From: Kineococcus sp. TRM81007
Lineage (GTDB): Bacteria > Actinomycetota > Actinomycetes > Actinomycetales > Kineococcaceae
Assembly: GCF_022669155.1 (NCBI RefSeq)
Contig: NZ_JALBVB010000051.1
Location: 180,714 to 244,713, forward strand
Direction of reading: 5' to 3'
DNA length: 64,000 nt
The notes under the pieces are model-generated. The model saw nothing but the letters and a program-made list of their open reading frames with translations, was not told the origin of the DNA and did not search any database. The position numbers were made by a program, and so were the translations under genes. Below are positions 44,857-52,656 of the stretch, in pieces. Position 1 is the stretch's first letter, and every line of letters starts with the position of its first letter.

Positions 44857-45855
44857 GTGGGAGCGGTGGACGACGTGGTGGACGACGTGGCGCGGGGTGC
44901 GGCGGGAGGTGCGGGTGGCGCACCGCGGAGCACCGCCCACGACGTCGAGCTCGTCCTGGTCAGCTACCGCAGCGCCCACCAGGTCCGGGAACTGCTGGCG
45001 GGCTTCGACGAGGACCTGCCCGTGGTCGTCGTCGACAACGCGCAGGGCTCCGACGGTGTGCGCGAGGTGGTCGAGAGCCGGCCCAACGGCCGGTACGTGG
45101 ACTCCGGTGGCGGCAAGGGCTTCGCCCGGGCGGCGAACATGGGTGCGCGCAGCTCCACCCACGAGTTCCTCGTCTTCGGCAACCCGGACTCGCGCCCCAC
45201 CGCCGAGCACCTGGCCCCGCTGCTGGACGACGTGGCGGGCGACCCTCTGTGCGCCGCGAGCGCGGCCACGATGGTCGGCACCGACGGCCGCGTGGAACTG
45301 GGCGTCGGCGGGTGGGAACCCAGCGTGCGGCGCGCCCTCGTGCACTCCGCGGGCCTGCACAAGGTGCTGCCGCGCGCGGGCCTGTACGCCCGGCCGCGGC
45401 CCGGGGAGCGGATCTCCGTGGACTGGACGACGGGGGCGTGCATGGCGGTGCGGCGCAGCACGTTCCTGGAGCTGGGCGGTTTCGACGAGGCGTTCTACGT
45501 CTACAACGAGGACATGGCCTACGGCCGCGCGGCGCGGGCCGCGGGGATGCACGAGAAGCTGCGCACGGACGTGCTGGTGCCCCACGCGGCGGGCGGTTCC
45601 GGTGCGCCGTCGCTGGAGATGCTGCGGCTGCGGGGCGCGGCGATGTCGCGCTACCTGGCGCGCGACCACGGGCGGGTGGAGCACCGGCTGCTCACGACGG
45701 CGCTGGCCGCGGGGTACGCCGTGCGCGCCGCGCAGCGCACCGCGACGCGGCAGCGGGACCTGGCGAGCCAGCACTGGGCGTACGTGAAGGGCGTGACGAC
45801 GGGGCGCGCGAGCGTGGCGGGCCGGGTCGTCATCGACGGCCCCGAGCAGGGCTGA
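44857..45855 (+). CDS. Glycosyltransferase family 2 (rhamnosyltransferase-like)
   Basis: A 332-residue soluble GT-A enzyme: 'VELVLVSYRSAHQVRELLAGF', 'VVVVDNAQGSDGV', 'GKGFARAANMGARSS', 'FLVFGNPDSRP' (the DxD equivalent is NPD) and 'GACMAVRRSTFLELGGFDEAFYVYNEDMAYGRAARAAG'-type acceptor/base blocks (split). This is the WbbL/rhamnosyltransferase-like group. The GTG start has GGGAGA 6 nt upstream. It is the only plus-strand GT in the locus and is convergent with the next GT2, with terminators between. Confidence 0.88.
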   Translation: MGAVDDVVDDVARGAAGGAGGAPRSTAHDVELVLVSYRSAHQVRELLAGFDEDLPVVVVDNAQGSDGVREVVESRPNGRYVDSGGGKGFARAANMGARSSTHEFLVFGNPDSRPTAEHLAPLLDDVAGDPLCAASAATMVGTDGRVELGVGGWEPSVRRALVHSAGLHKVLPRAGLYARPRPGERISVDWTTGACMAVRRSTFLELGGFDEAFYVYNEDMAYGRAARAAGMHEKLRTDVLVPHAAGGSGAPSLEMLRLRGAAMSRYLARDHGRVEHRLLTTALAAGYAVRAAQRTATRQRDLASQHWAYVKGVTTGRASVAGRVVIDGPEQG

Positions 45856-45860
45856 ACGCA

Positions 45861-45900
45861 CGTCCGGTGGGCGCTCCCCCCGGGGAGCGTCCACCGGACG
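45861..45900. terminator. Bidirectional hairpin terminator
   Basis: A 19-nt stem (45861-45879 with 45882-45900, one G-U pair) lies between the convergent glycosyltransferase genes. Confidence 0.7.
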
Positions 45901-45901
45901 T

Positions 45902-45920
45902 GCGGGCGGGCTCCGCCCGC
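45902..45920. terminator. Second short hairpin in the same gap
   Basis: GCGGGCGG pairs with CCGCCCGC across a 3-nt loop, directly before the stop of the minus-strand GT2 gene. It probably backs up the larger hairpin. Confidence 0.4.
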
Positions 45921-45924
45921 CGGT

Positions 45925-47037
45925 TCAGCGGGCGGGCTTGTCCCAGCGGAGCACGCGGTCGCCCCGCAGGCAGCGGCGCATCCCGCCGAACGCGACCATC
46001 TGCAGGTAGAGCACCTGGGCGGCGATGCGGCCCGGCAGCGGGACGGCGCGGCCCCGCTCCTGGGCGATCAGCGCACCGGTGGCGACCGCGTGCCCGGCGA
46101 GGAACACCCGGGCGGTGCGGCTGCGCCGCGCGGAGGACGCCGCGACGCCGAGCAGGGCGAGGTGGCTGAGCGGCCCGGCGGTGGACCGCCACAGCTTGTG
46201 GCCCCACAGCTCGGCGCTGACCAGCCCGGCGCGGGGGTCCAGCAGCCGGCGCTTGCGCCAGATCACCCAGAGGCCACCGCCCAGCACGCGGGTCTTGCGC
46301 TCCCAGGACAGCTCGAACGCGCCGATGGACGGCTCGCGCATGAGCGCGCGCGGTTCGTAGGCGACGGACCAGCCGCGCTCCATGAGGTCCAGCGCGATCC
46401 AGAAGTCGTCGTTGGAGATGTCGGCGGGGATGGGCACCCACGCCTCGCGCCGCACGGCGCACAGCCCGCCGTCCAGGCCGAGGGTGGTGCCCAGCTTCGC
46501 CTCGCTGCGCTTGACCCAGCTCTCGAAGCGCCAGTAGGCGAGCTCACCGCCCTCGCCCTCCAGCTTCTCCCCGGCGACGGCGCCGGTGCCGGGCACCATC
46601 AGCGCGGAGACGAGGTAGCCGATGGCGTCGTACTCCAGCTCGGAGTTCGCGTCGCTGATGACGACGAAGTCGTGGGTGGCGGCCGCGACACCGGCGTTGA
46701 GCGCCTGGGACTTGCCGCGCCGCTCGGACAGCAGGAGCACCCGCGCCCCGACGGACTCGGCGACGGCGGCGGTGCCGGGGTCGCCGTCGGCGACGACGAG
46801 GACCTCCAGCTCGCCCTGGTAACCGTTCTTGCGGACGTTGTCGATCTTCGCGGCGATGACGCCCTCTTCGAGGTACGCCGGCACGAGGACCGTCACGGCC
46901 GGCCACTCCGGTGGAGCGGGAACCTCGGCGACCGCCCGGCGGCGCGCGGCCGCGTGGACGGCCAGCGGGTAGACGACGTGACCGACGGCGGCTGACGCGC
47001 CGAGCGCGAGAGCCAGTGCGGACCGCTTGAGCGACAT
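45925..47037 (-). CDS. Membrane-associated glycosyltransferase family 2 (paralogue)
   Basis: A 370-residue GT-A protein with the same build as the gene at 43327: N-terminal hydrophobic segment ('LALALGASAAVGHVVYPLAV'), catalytic blocks 'VLVPAYLEEGVIAAKIDNV', 'VVADGDPGTAAVA', 'RRGKSQALNAGVAAA', DxD-like 'VISDANSELEYDA', 'SNDDFWIALDLMERGW' and QxxRW-like 'ERKTRVLGGGLWVIW'. C-terminal helices include 'ELWGHKLWRSTAGPLSHLALL', close to 'ALHKVWRSTVGPAAQVALT' of the paralogue. It probably adds a related sugar in the same glycan. The ATG has GGGGGGA 6 nt upstream and a TACACT -10 at 47121-47126. Confidence 0.87.
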   Translation of the reverse strand: MSLKRSALALALGASAAVGHVVYPLAVHAAARRRAVAEVPAPPEWPAVTVLVPAYLEEGVIAAKIDNVRKNGYQGELEVLVVADGDPGTAAVAESVGARVLLLSERRGKSQALNAGVAAATHDFVVISDANSELEYDAIGYLVSALMVPGTGAVAGEKLEGEGGELAYWRFESWVKRSEAKLGTTLGLDGGLCAVRREAWVPIPADISNDDFWIALDLMERGWSVAYEPRALMREPSIGAFELSWERKTRVLGGGLWVIWRKRRLLDPRAGLVSAELWGHKLWRSTAGPLSHLALLGVAASSARRSRTARVFLAGHAVATGALIAQERGRAVPLPGRIAAQVLYLQMVAFGGMRRCLRGDRVLRWDKPAR

Positions 47038-47204
47038 TCGAGTTCCCCCCGGTTGACCTGCGCGCTGCGGGCCGACGCCGGTCGTTCCTCCCCCTGGACC
47101 GTTCCGGCGCGGTGCGCAGGAGTGTAACCGGGTGAGGCCGTTTGGAGCGGTGTTCAACCTGTCCCGCTCACCGGTCTTCCACGATCCGGCTCGCCGTTCT
47201 CCGC

Positions 47205-47216
47205 GGAACCGGTTCC
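47205..47216. promoter_or_regulatory. Perfect palindrome GGAACCGGTTCC
   Basis: A 12-bp palindrome about 80 nt upstream of the predicted GT2 -10. It resembles the other GGNCC palindromes in this locus; the binding protein is unknown. Confidence 0.35.
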
Positions 47217-47340
47217 AGGCACCAGGAAAGCAACCGAAAGTGCTTGTTTAGTTACTCCGAGTCGAACGACGGTGTCGAACGCCGACGGGGGTGGAGCCGG
47301 TCACCCGGTTCCACCCCCGTCGTCACCCACCGTCGTCGAC

Positions 47341-47366
47341 CGGGCGCTCCCCGTAGGGAGCGCCCG
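47341..47366. terminator. Hairpin terminator after the malectin-GH26 gene
   Basis: An 11-bp perfect stem (47341-47351 with 47356-47366) and a CGTA loop lie 15 nt after the stop codon of the minus-strand glycosidase gene. Confidence 0.7.
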
Positions 47367-47381
47367 TCCGGCGAGCGGCCG

Positions 47382-48968
47382 TCAGAACAGCTCGCGGTAC
47401 TTCGCCGCGGCCTTCGGCTGACGCGTGCCCTCGGTCAGCAGCCAGCGGCGGCCGTCCTTGTCCACGTTGAACTGCACCTCGTAGAGGAGCTTGCCCGCGC
47501 CGGTGCCGCCGTTGGCCTTGAAGAAGTTGAACATGCCCTCCATGAAGACCGGGGAGTCGCCCTTGTCGGCGTTGCCCGACCACTCGCCGACGCCCAGCGG
47601 CAGGCCGACGCTCTTGGCGAACTCCAGGTGCTTGGCCAGGCCCTTCGGGGCGCCCCACTTGTCGACCTGCTGCAGCGAGGAGTTCCAGGTGTTCCAGTCA
47701 CCCACGTACGGGTACTGGTTGTAGTAGTCCACGCCCATGACGTCGACGTACGCCTTGACGTTGCCCTCCGCGTAGCCGGGGACCATCTTGCGCCAGTCGA
47801 TGCCGGTGTTGACCGACTCGCGGTTCACGTTGAACACCAGCTTGGCGGCCGGGAAGACGTCCTTCTGGATGGCGCGGTAGCGCTTCCAGGAGGCGACGAA
47901 GTCCTTGTGGTTGGCGGAGTTCACCGACCACGGGTACCAGTTGCCGTTCATCTCGTGGGCGAAGCGGATGTAGAGCGTGCCCGGACGGTCGCCCCACTTC
48001 TTCTTCAGCGTGGTCAGCGAGTGGCGCCAGCGCGCGTCGTAGGAGCCGCGGGCACCGGCGGACCAGGACTCACCGCGGTCCAGCGCACCGACGGCGATGT
48101 CCAGGTCCTTCTGCCAGGAGCCGTACGAGCCCTTGGGGTCCAGCTGCCAGAAGTTCGCGGCGTTGAGGTTGTTGTCCGACCAGGTGCCGGAGATGCCCAT
48201 GTCGGTGCCGCGCCACTTGGCGAACGCGCCGTTGGTGGCACCGGTGCCCGAGGCGCCGGACTTCCAGGGGCCGGAGGTGGCCGGCTGGCCGGCGGCGGGC
48301 GCCGGGGTGGTGGCCGGCGGGGTGGTCGCGGTCGGCAGCGTGGGCTGCGGGTTCGTCGGGCGCGGCGACGGGGTGACGACCGGGGTGGCGGTCTGCGTCG
48401 GCGTCGGCGTCGCGGCCGGGGCGTCGGCGACCTTCAGGACCTGGATCGCGTCGATCTTCGCCGAGTCCTTCTTGGCGGAGAAGGCCAGGTTCACGCGGCC
48501 GTCGGTCACCTTGACGGTGACGGTCTTGTCGTAGGCGACGTTCTTGCCCGCGGCGGCGACCAGGTCGAGGTCGGTGACGACCGGCTGCCCCTCGGCGGTG
48601 ATGGAGAAGATGCGCGCACCCTTGGTGCTGTACCAGGTCTCGGCGAGCTTCACGGTCACCTGGTAGGTGCCGTTCGCGACGGGGGCGCTCCAGCTCTTCA
48701 CCCCGTGGCGCTCGGACTGGTACAGGCGGTCGTCGACGGTGCCCTTGATGTCGGCCCAGGAGGAGCGCGGCACCGAGGTGCCGCCGACGAAGCCGCTGTC
48801 CTTCGCCCAGGTCCGGCCCTTGCTGTCCTTGACGGCGGTGTTCACCGTGCTGACGCGCACGGCGGTCTCGGCGGCGCTGGCCTCGGGGGCGGGGGTGACG
48901 GCGGAGAGACCGCTCGCGACGGTGGCGACGGCAGCGGCGGACAGCAGGAACTTGGAAAGCTTGCTCAT
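47382..48968 (-). CDS. Secreted malectin-domain / GH26-type glycoside hydrolase
   Basis: A 528-residue exported protein: Sec signal peptide (1-36, ending 'PEASAAE'), a malectin-like carbohydrate-binding domain (about 40-182), a Pro/Thr-rich linker (about 183-235) and a GH26-like TIM barrel (about 245-528). The proposed acid/base Glu is in 'IRFAHEMNGNWYPW' and the nucleophile in 'LGVGEWSGNADKG'. GH26 members cut beta-mannans or mixed beta-glucans; inside an export locus it may trim or release the polymer. The ATG overlaps the stop of a 10-residue leader ORF. In-frame TTG at 48980 is an alternative start. Confidence 0.88.
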   Translation of the reverse strand: MSKLSKFLLSAAAVATVASGLSAVTPAPEASAAETAVRVSTVNTAVKDSKGRTWAKDSGFVGGTSVPRSSWADIKGTVDDRLYQSERHGVKSWSAPVANGTYQVTVKLAETWYSTKGARIFSITAEGQPVVTDLDLVAAAGKNVAYDKTVTVKVTDGRVNLAFSAKKDSAKIDAIQVLKVADAPAATPTPTQTATPVVTPSPRPTNPQPTLPTATTPPATTPAPAAGQPATSGPWKSGASGTGATNGAFAKWRGTDMGISGTWSDNNLNAANFWQLDPKGSYGSWQKDLDIAVGALDRGESWSAGARGSYDARWRHSLTTLKKKWGDRPGTLYIRFAHEMNGNWYPWSVNSANHKDFVASWKRYRAIQKDVFPAAKLVFNVNRESVNTGIDWRKMVPGYAEGNVKAYVDVMGVDYYNQYPYVGDWNTWNSSLQQVDKWGAPKGLAKHLEFAKSVGLPLGVGEWSGNADKGDSPVFMEGMFNFFKANGGTGAGKLLYEVQFNVDKDGRRWLLTEGTRQPKAAAKYRELF

Positions 48969-48997
48969 GGGGGGGTGCAACCTCGCTGGTAGGTCAT
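48965..48997 (-). CDS. Short leader ORF coupled to the glycosidase gene
   Basis: A ten-codon ORF (MTYQRGCTPP) with GGAGG four bases before its ATG. Its TGA overlaps the ATG of the glycosidase gene as ATGA. The glycosidase itself lacks a well-placed ribosome site, so ribosomes finishing the leader probably restart there. The codons include two consecutive prolines before the stop, which could slow termination. Whether the peptide has a sensing role is unknown. Confidence 0.5.
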   Translation of the reverse strand: MTYQRGCTPP

Positions 48998-49302
48998 GGT
49001 GCCTCCGCTACGTCTTCCGGAGGAACCGGGATGGCCCGTTTCGGGGTGACACAGAGACCATCGGGACCGGCCTGCGAGGCCTTGAGCGCGAACGTGCGAC
49101 TTCTTGTAACGCCCCGGGTGTGACGCGCGATGACCGGCGATCGGTGCACGCAGCGTCACCACCGGGGGCCCGGACGGGGGGAGGACTCCGGACGGTTCTC
49201 ACGCAGGGTGACGAAGACCCCTCCAGACGCGACGAGGCGCCCCACCGCGTCGGTGGGGCGCCTCGTCGGTGGGCCGGTGGCCCGGCCCAGGGGCGGCGGG
49301 TG
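48998..49302. other. Long leader region upstream of the glycosidase gene
   Basis: This 305-nt gap lies between two minus-strand genes. The part at 49010-49110 can fold: GATGG pairs with CCATC around a CCCCG-AAA-CGGG hairpin. I could not match it to any riboswitch class I know. No clear -10 was found. The segment at 49200-49302 is the tail of the Wzz-like gene region and looks non-coding. Confidence 0.4.
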
Positions 49303-50814
49303 TCAGCCGCGCCGGCCGGGGGCCGAGCCCGTGGGCTCGTCGTACCGCTCCTGCACGACCGGGCGCGGGCGCTGCTCGGCGGGCCGCGCCTCCGGCGCAC
49401 CGCCCTGCGCCGGGCTGGGGTCGCCCACCACGACCTGCGCCACCACCGCCGGGGCGGCGATCGACAGCTGGGCCGTCGTGCGGCTGACCAGCTCGGCGCG
49501 CGGGTCCGCCTCGACCTGCACGAGCACCGCGTCGACCTCGCCGGCCACCGCGAACGCGACCGGGCTGGAGACCACGGAACCGCCCACGAAGACCACGAGG
49601 TAGCCGGCCTCCACGAGGTGGCGGATGCCCGCGCCGACCCCGTGGGGCTGCAGCGTCCGCGCGTCCAGCGGCAGGACGCTGACGACCGCCCCGCCCCCGA
49701 CGCCCCACGGGCGCACCTCCTCGCTCCAGCGCCGCTCCGGCACGCTGCGGCCGGTCACGTCGCCCACCGGCGCGCCGTGGGCGGCGAGCTGGCTGCCGGA
49801 CTCGTCGGCGTCCACGAGCACCACCCGGCGCCCGGAGCGCGCCGCCGCGGCCGCGATGCCCGTGGCCAGCGCACCGGCGCTGCCGCTGGTCGCCGTGACG
49901 AGCACGCTGCTGATCTCCAGGCGCGGCGTGCGCAGGTGCCCCAGGTGCTGCAGGCCGACGAGCACGACGCCCGCGCTGCGGCTGGGCGCGCTGGTGGGGT
50001 CGGCCAGGGCGCGCCCCGCGGGCAGCGACCCCCAGCGGGCCAGCTCCACCAGGCCGGGCAGCGGCGGCGCGGTGACGCGCTGCTTCAGGTGCGCACCCCA
50101 GGCCACGGCACCGGCGGCGGCCAGCAGGCCGGCGAGACCGGCCACGAGACCGACGTGCAGCGGCGTCGGCGGGGTAGGGGCCTCCGGCACCCGCGCGGGC
50201 TGCACGCCACCCACGCCGGAGCCGTACGACGCCGCGGCGATGTTGAGCTGCTGGATCTGCGCGGCGTCCCCGACCGGGTCGAGGACCCCCACCACGGCGT
50301 TCGTCGCCGCGGTCACCTGCGCCAGCGAGCGCGCCTGGTACGCGTACGCGACGGCGTCGGCGATGTCCGCCGCCGCCTGCGCGGACGAGGCGGTGGCCGT
50401 CACGGTGATCTGGTTGGTGTCGGCCAGGCCGGTGATGGTGAGGCCGTCGCGGAAGTCCTCCGCCTCCGCCGCCGGCACCGAGACGGTCCCGCCGTCGGGC
50501 GTGGCCACCGGCTCCAGGGCGGTGTCCAGCACGGCGCTGGAGTCCACGACCGCCGCCTGCAGGACGGCCCACTGCGTGGAGTCGCCGAGGTTCGCCGCGT
50601 TCTGGCCGACCGCGGTGGGGTCGAACGGGCGGTCCTTGTCCAGGGTGATCGTCGCCGTGGCCGCGTACCGCGGCTCCAGCCACTGGCCGGCGGCGAAGTA
50701 ACCGGCCACGGCGAGCACCAGCCCCGCGACCAGCACCTTCCAGCGGTGCCGGTAGACGGCTCCCCACGCGCTGGTGCTGCTGCGCTCCATGGTCCCCACG
50801 GGTGTTCCCGCCAC
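49303..50814 (-). CDS. Wzz-like chain-length protein with degenerate tyrosine-kinase domain
   Basis: A 503-residue polysaccharide co-polymerase. The N-terminal Wzz part runs from a first helix ('VLVAGLVLAVAGYFAAG', about 33-50) to a second ('VGLVAGLAGLLAAAGAVAW', about 220-240). The C-terminal domain follows the P-loop fold of bacterial tyrosine kinases: a Walker A'-like 'GRRVVLVDADESGSQ' remains, but the Walker A position reads 'TATSGSAGALAT' without GK[ST], and no Tyr cluster follows. It probably lacks kinase activity and works as a scaffold. The GTG at 50814 has AGGAGG 6 nt upstream; an ATG at 50790 is the alternative. Confidence 0.82.
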   Translation of the reverse strand: MAGTPVGTMERSSTSAWGAVYRHRWKVLVAGLVLAVAGYFAAGQWLEPRYAATATITLDKDRPFDPTAVGQNAANLGDSTQWAVLQAAVVDSSAVLDTALEPVATPDGGTVSVPAAEAEDFRDGLTITGLADTNQITVTATASSAQAAADIADAVAYAYQARSLAQVTAATNAVVGVLDPVGDAAQIQQLNIAAASYGSGVGGVQPARVPEAPTPPTPLHVGLVAGLAGLLAAAGAVAWGAHLKQRVTAPPLPGLVELARWGSLPAGRALADPTSAPSRSAGVVLVGLQHLGHLRTPRLEISSVLVTATSGSAGALATGIAAAAARSGRRVVLVDADESGSQLAAHGAPVGDVTGRSVPERRWSEEVRPWGVGGGAVVSVLPLDARTLQPHGVGAGIRHLVEAGYLVVFVGGSVVSSPVAFAVAGEVDAVLVQVEADPRAELVSRTTAQLSIAAPAVVAQVVVGDPSPAQGGAPEARPAEQRPRPVVQERYDEPTGSAPGRRG

Positions 50815-51177
50815 GCCGCTCCTCCTGCTCCCCCACCGGGTGCCCCTCACCCGGCCGGCCGCACGGGCGACCGCGCGCCCATCTTTCCACCGCGGGACGG
50901 GCACCGTGGCCCGCTCGGGCCCACTGCTGCCGCGACGACCCGCACGGCCCAACGCGTCGTTGCTCCCCGTGGGTGAACCCGTCACGAACCGCCACGAACC
51001 CGGCGGTGCTCGCGCCGGACCAGCCCCGCCGCGCCCCGGCGCGACCTACGATGGCACGGCAGCCGGTGCGCCCGGGACCCCGTCGCGGGCAACGCCCCGC
51101 GGTCCCCCCGCCACCACCGCAGAACCGCCGCCGGCCGGCACGAGACCCGCACCGGCCGTCCACACACGGGAGCACGC
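50815..51177. other. Divergent intergenic region Wzz-like / Wzy-like
   Basis: This 363-nt gap holds a good plus-strand -10, TACGAT (51047-51052), giving the Wzy-like gene a leader of about 120 nt. A weaker minus-strand -10 candidate, AAAGAT (50881-50886), lies upstream of the Wzz-like gene. No operator was recognised. Confidence 0.5.
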
Positions 51178-52572
51178 GTGAGAACACACCCCCGGCCGGC
51201 CACGTCCGCCGGACCGGCCGCCGACCCCGCGGGTTCGGCGGCCGGTGCCAGCACGGTGGCCGACCGCCGCGTCCTGGCGGTCGTCGCGGTCTTCCTCGTC
51301 GCGGTCACCGTCCTGCAGCGCTTCACCATCCCGGTGGGCCCGCAGCTGTCGGTGGCGGTGCCCGTGGTGCTGCTCGGCCTGGGGTACCTCCTCTGGCACG
51401 GCGACGCGGTCGAGAACACCCCCGCGGTGCGCACCTTCGTGGTGGCGATGGCCGTCTGCCTGATCGCCGCCGGGACGGTGATGGTGACGGAACGCTCCGG
51501 CGTGCTCACGTCGCTGCTGTACCTGCCCGTCATCTGGTCGGCGTTCGCGATCCGCCTGCACCCGCACCGGCACCACCTGTACCCGCGCGTGCTGGACCTG
51601 TTCGAGAAGTTCATGCTCGTCTTCGCGGTGCTGGGCCTGCTGCAGACGCTGACGCAGTTCGCCGGGGTGTGGACCTACCGCGACTACCTCCTGGACGTGG
51701 TGCCGGAGGCCTTCCTCTTCGGCGGCTACAACACCTCGTACCCCATCGAGTACGGCTCGCCGGTCATCAAGGCCAACGGCTTCGTGTTCCTGGAGCCGTC
51801 CATCTACGCGCAGTTCCTCGCCCTGGCGCTGCTGTCGTCCCTCGTGCGGCGCACCGCCGCGGTCCGCCCGGTGGTGCTGGGCCTGGCGCTCATCGGCACC
51901 ATCTCCGGCACCGGGCTGCTGTTCGCCTCGTTCGGGGTGCTCGTCCTGATGCTGCGCCGCGGCGGCTGGTGGGCGGTGCGCATCGTCGTGGCCGGCGTGC
52001 TCGCCGCCGTGGGGGCGCTGCTGTCCCCGCTGGGGGAGATCTTCCTCAAGCGCTCCACGGAGACCTCGGGCACCAACTCCAGCGGCAACCTGCGCTTCGT
52101 CGCCCCCTACCAGGAGATCCTCGACGCCTGGGGCGCCGACCCCGCGGCGGCGCTGCTGGGCAAGGGCGCCGGCTACGCCGACGAGCTGATGGGCGAGATC
52201 TACCGGCTCACCGGCCTGCCCATCAACTTCTCCGGCCTGGCGAAGCTGGTGTTCGAGTACGGGCTGCCGGCGGCCGCGCTGTTCTGCGCCTTCGTCGTGC
52301 TGGCGCTGCTGCACCGCTCCCCCGCCCCCACGCTGGCCCTCAGCGGCGTCTTCGCCAGCGCCTTCCTCACCGGCTCGCTGCTGCAGCCGCAGGTGCTCTA
52401 CGTGCTGGTGCCCACCTGCTCGCTGTTCGCCGGGCACCGCTTCGAGCAGGTGCTGGACGCCGCCGCCCGCCGCGGGCGCGCCGCCCGCCGCGAGGACGCC
52501 GACGCACGACCGGGCGGGGTGGGCATCACCGTGCCCGCCGCGGACCCCACCGGCGGCACGCGGCGCGCCTGA
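51178..52572 (+). CDS. Wzy / O-antigen-ligase-like polysaccharide polymerase
   Basis: A 464-residue integral membrane protein with about ten helices and a large extracytoplasmic loop (about 175-205, 'FGGYNTSYPIEYGSPVIKANG'). Motifs 'GFVFLEPSIYAQFLALAL' and 'SSGNLRFVAPYQEILDAWGAD' with 'GKGAGYADE' resemble the O-antigen ligase/polymerase family. It should link repeat units outside the membrane. The GTG start has GGGAG 5 nt upstream. Its place between Wzz-like and Wzx-like genes completes a Wzx/Wzy-type set. Confidence 0.82.
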   Translation: MRTHPRPATSAGPAADPAGSAAGASTVADRRVLAVVAVFLVAVTVLQRFTIPVGPQLSVAVPVVLLGLGYLLWHGDAVENTPAVRTFVVAMAVCLIAAGTVMVTERSGVLTSLLYLPVIWSAFAIRLHPHRHHLYPRVLDLFEKFMLVFAVLGLLQTLTQFAGVWTYRDYLLDVVPEAFLFGGYNTSYPIEYGSPVIKANGFVFLEPSIYAQFLALALLSSLVRRTAAVRPVVLGLALIGTISGTGLLFASFGVLVLMLRRGGWWAVRIVVAGVLAAVGALLSPLGEIFLKRSTETSGTNSSGNLRFVAPYQEILDAWGADPAAALLGKGAGYADELMGEIYRLTGLPINFSGLAKLVFEYGLPAAALFCAFVVLALLHRSPAPTLALSGVFASAFLTGSLLQPQVLYVLVPTCSLFAGHRFEQVLDAAARRGRAARREDADARPGGVGITVPAADPTGGTRRA

Positions 52573-52584
52573 CGCGGAGACGCG

Positions 52585-52619
52585 CCCGCCCCGCCGCCGG
52601 GGACCGGCGACGGGGCGGG
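52585..52619. terminator. Bidirectional hairpin terminator
   Basis: A 16-nt stem (52585-52600 with 52604-52619, one mismatch) with a 3-nt loop lies between the convergent Wzy-like and Wzx-like genes. Confidence 0.6.
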
Positions 52620-52656
52620 ACGGGCGGGCGGGCGGTGGGCGACCTCCGCGGGGGGC

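Larger units (their letters stand above)
47038..47381. other. Intergenic region with palindrome and AT-richer patch
   Basis: This 344-nt gap lies between two minus-strand genes. It holds a minus-strand -10 TACACT (47121-47126) for the GT2, a perfect palindrome GGAACCGGTTCC (47205-47216), a patch of clearly lower GC (about 47215-47275), and the terminator of the upstream glycosidase gene (47341-47366). Confidence 0.55.

Noticed and set aside
49000..49110. c-di-AMP (ydaO) or c-di-GMP riboswitch upstream of the glycosidase gene
   Set aside because: None of the conserved blocks of either class could be found in the right order; kept only as an unassigned leader.
49303..50814. Active bacterial tyrosine kinase
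   Set aside because: The Walker A motif and tyrosine cluster are missing, so it was described as degenerate.
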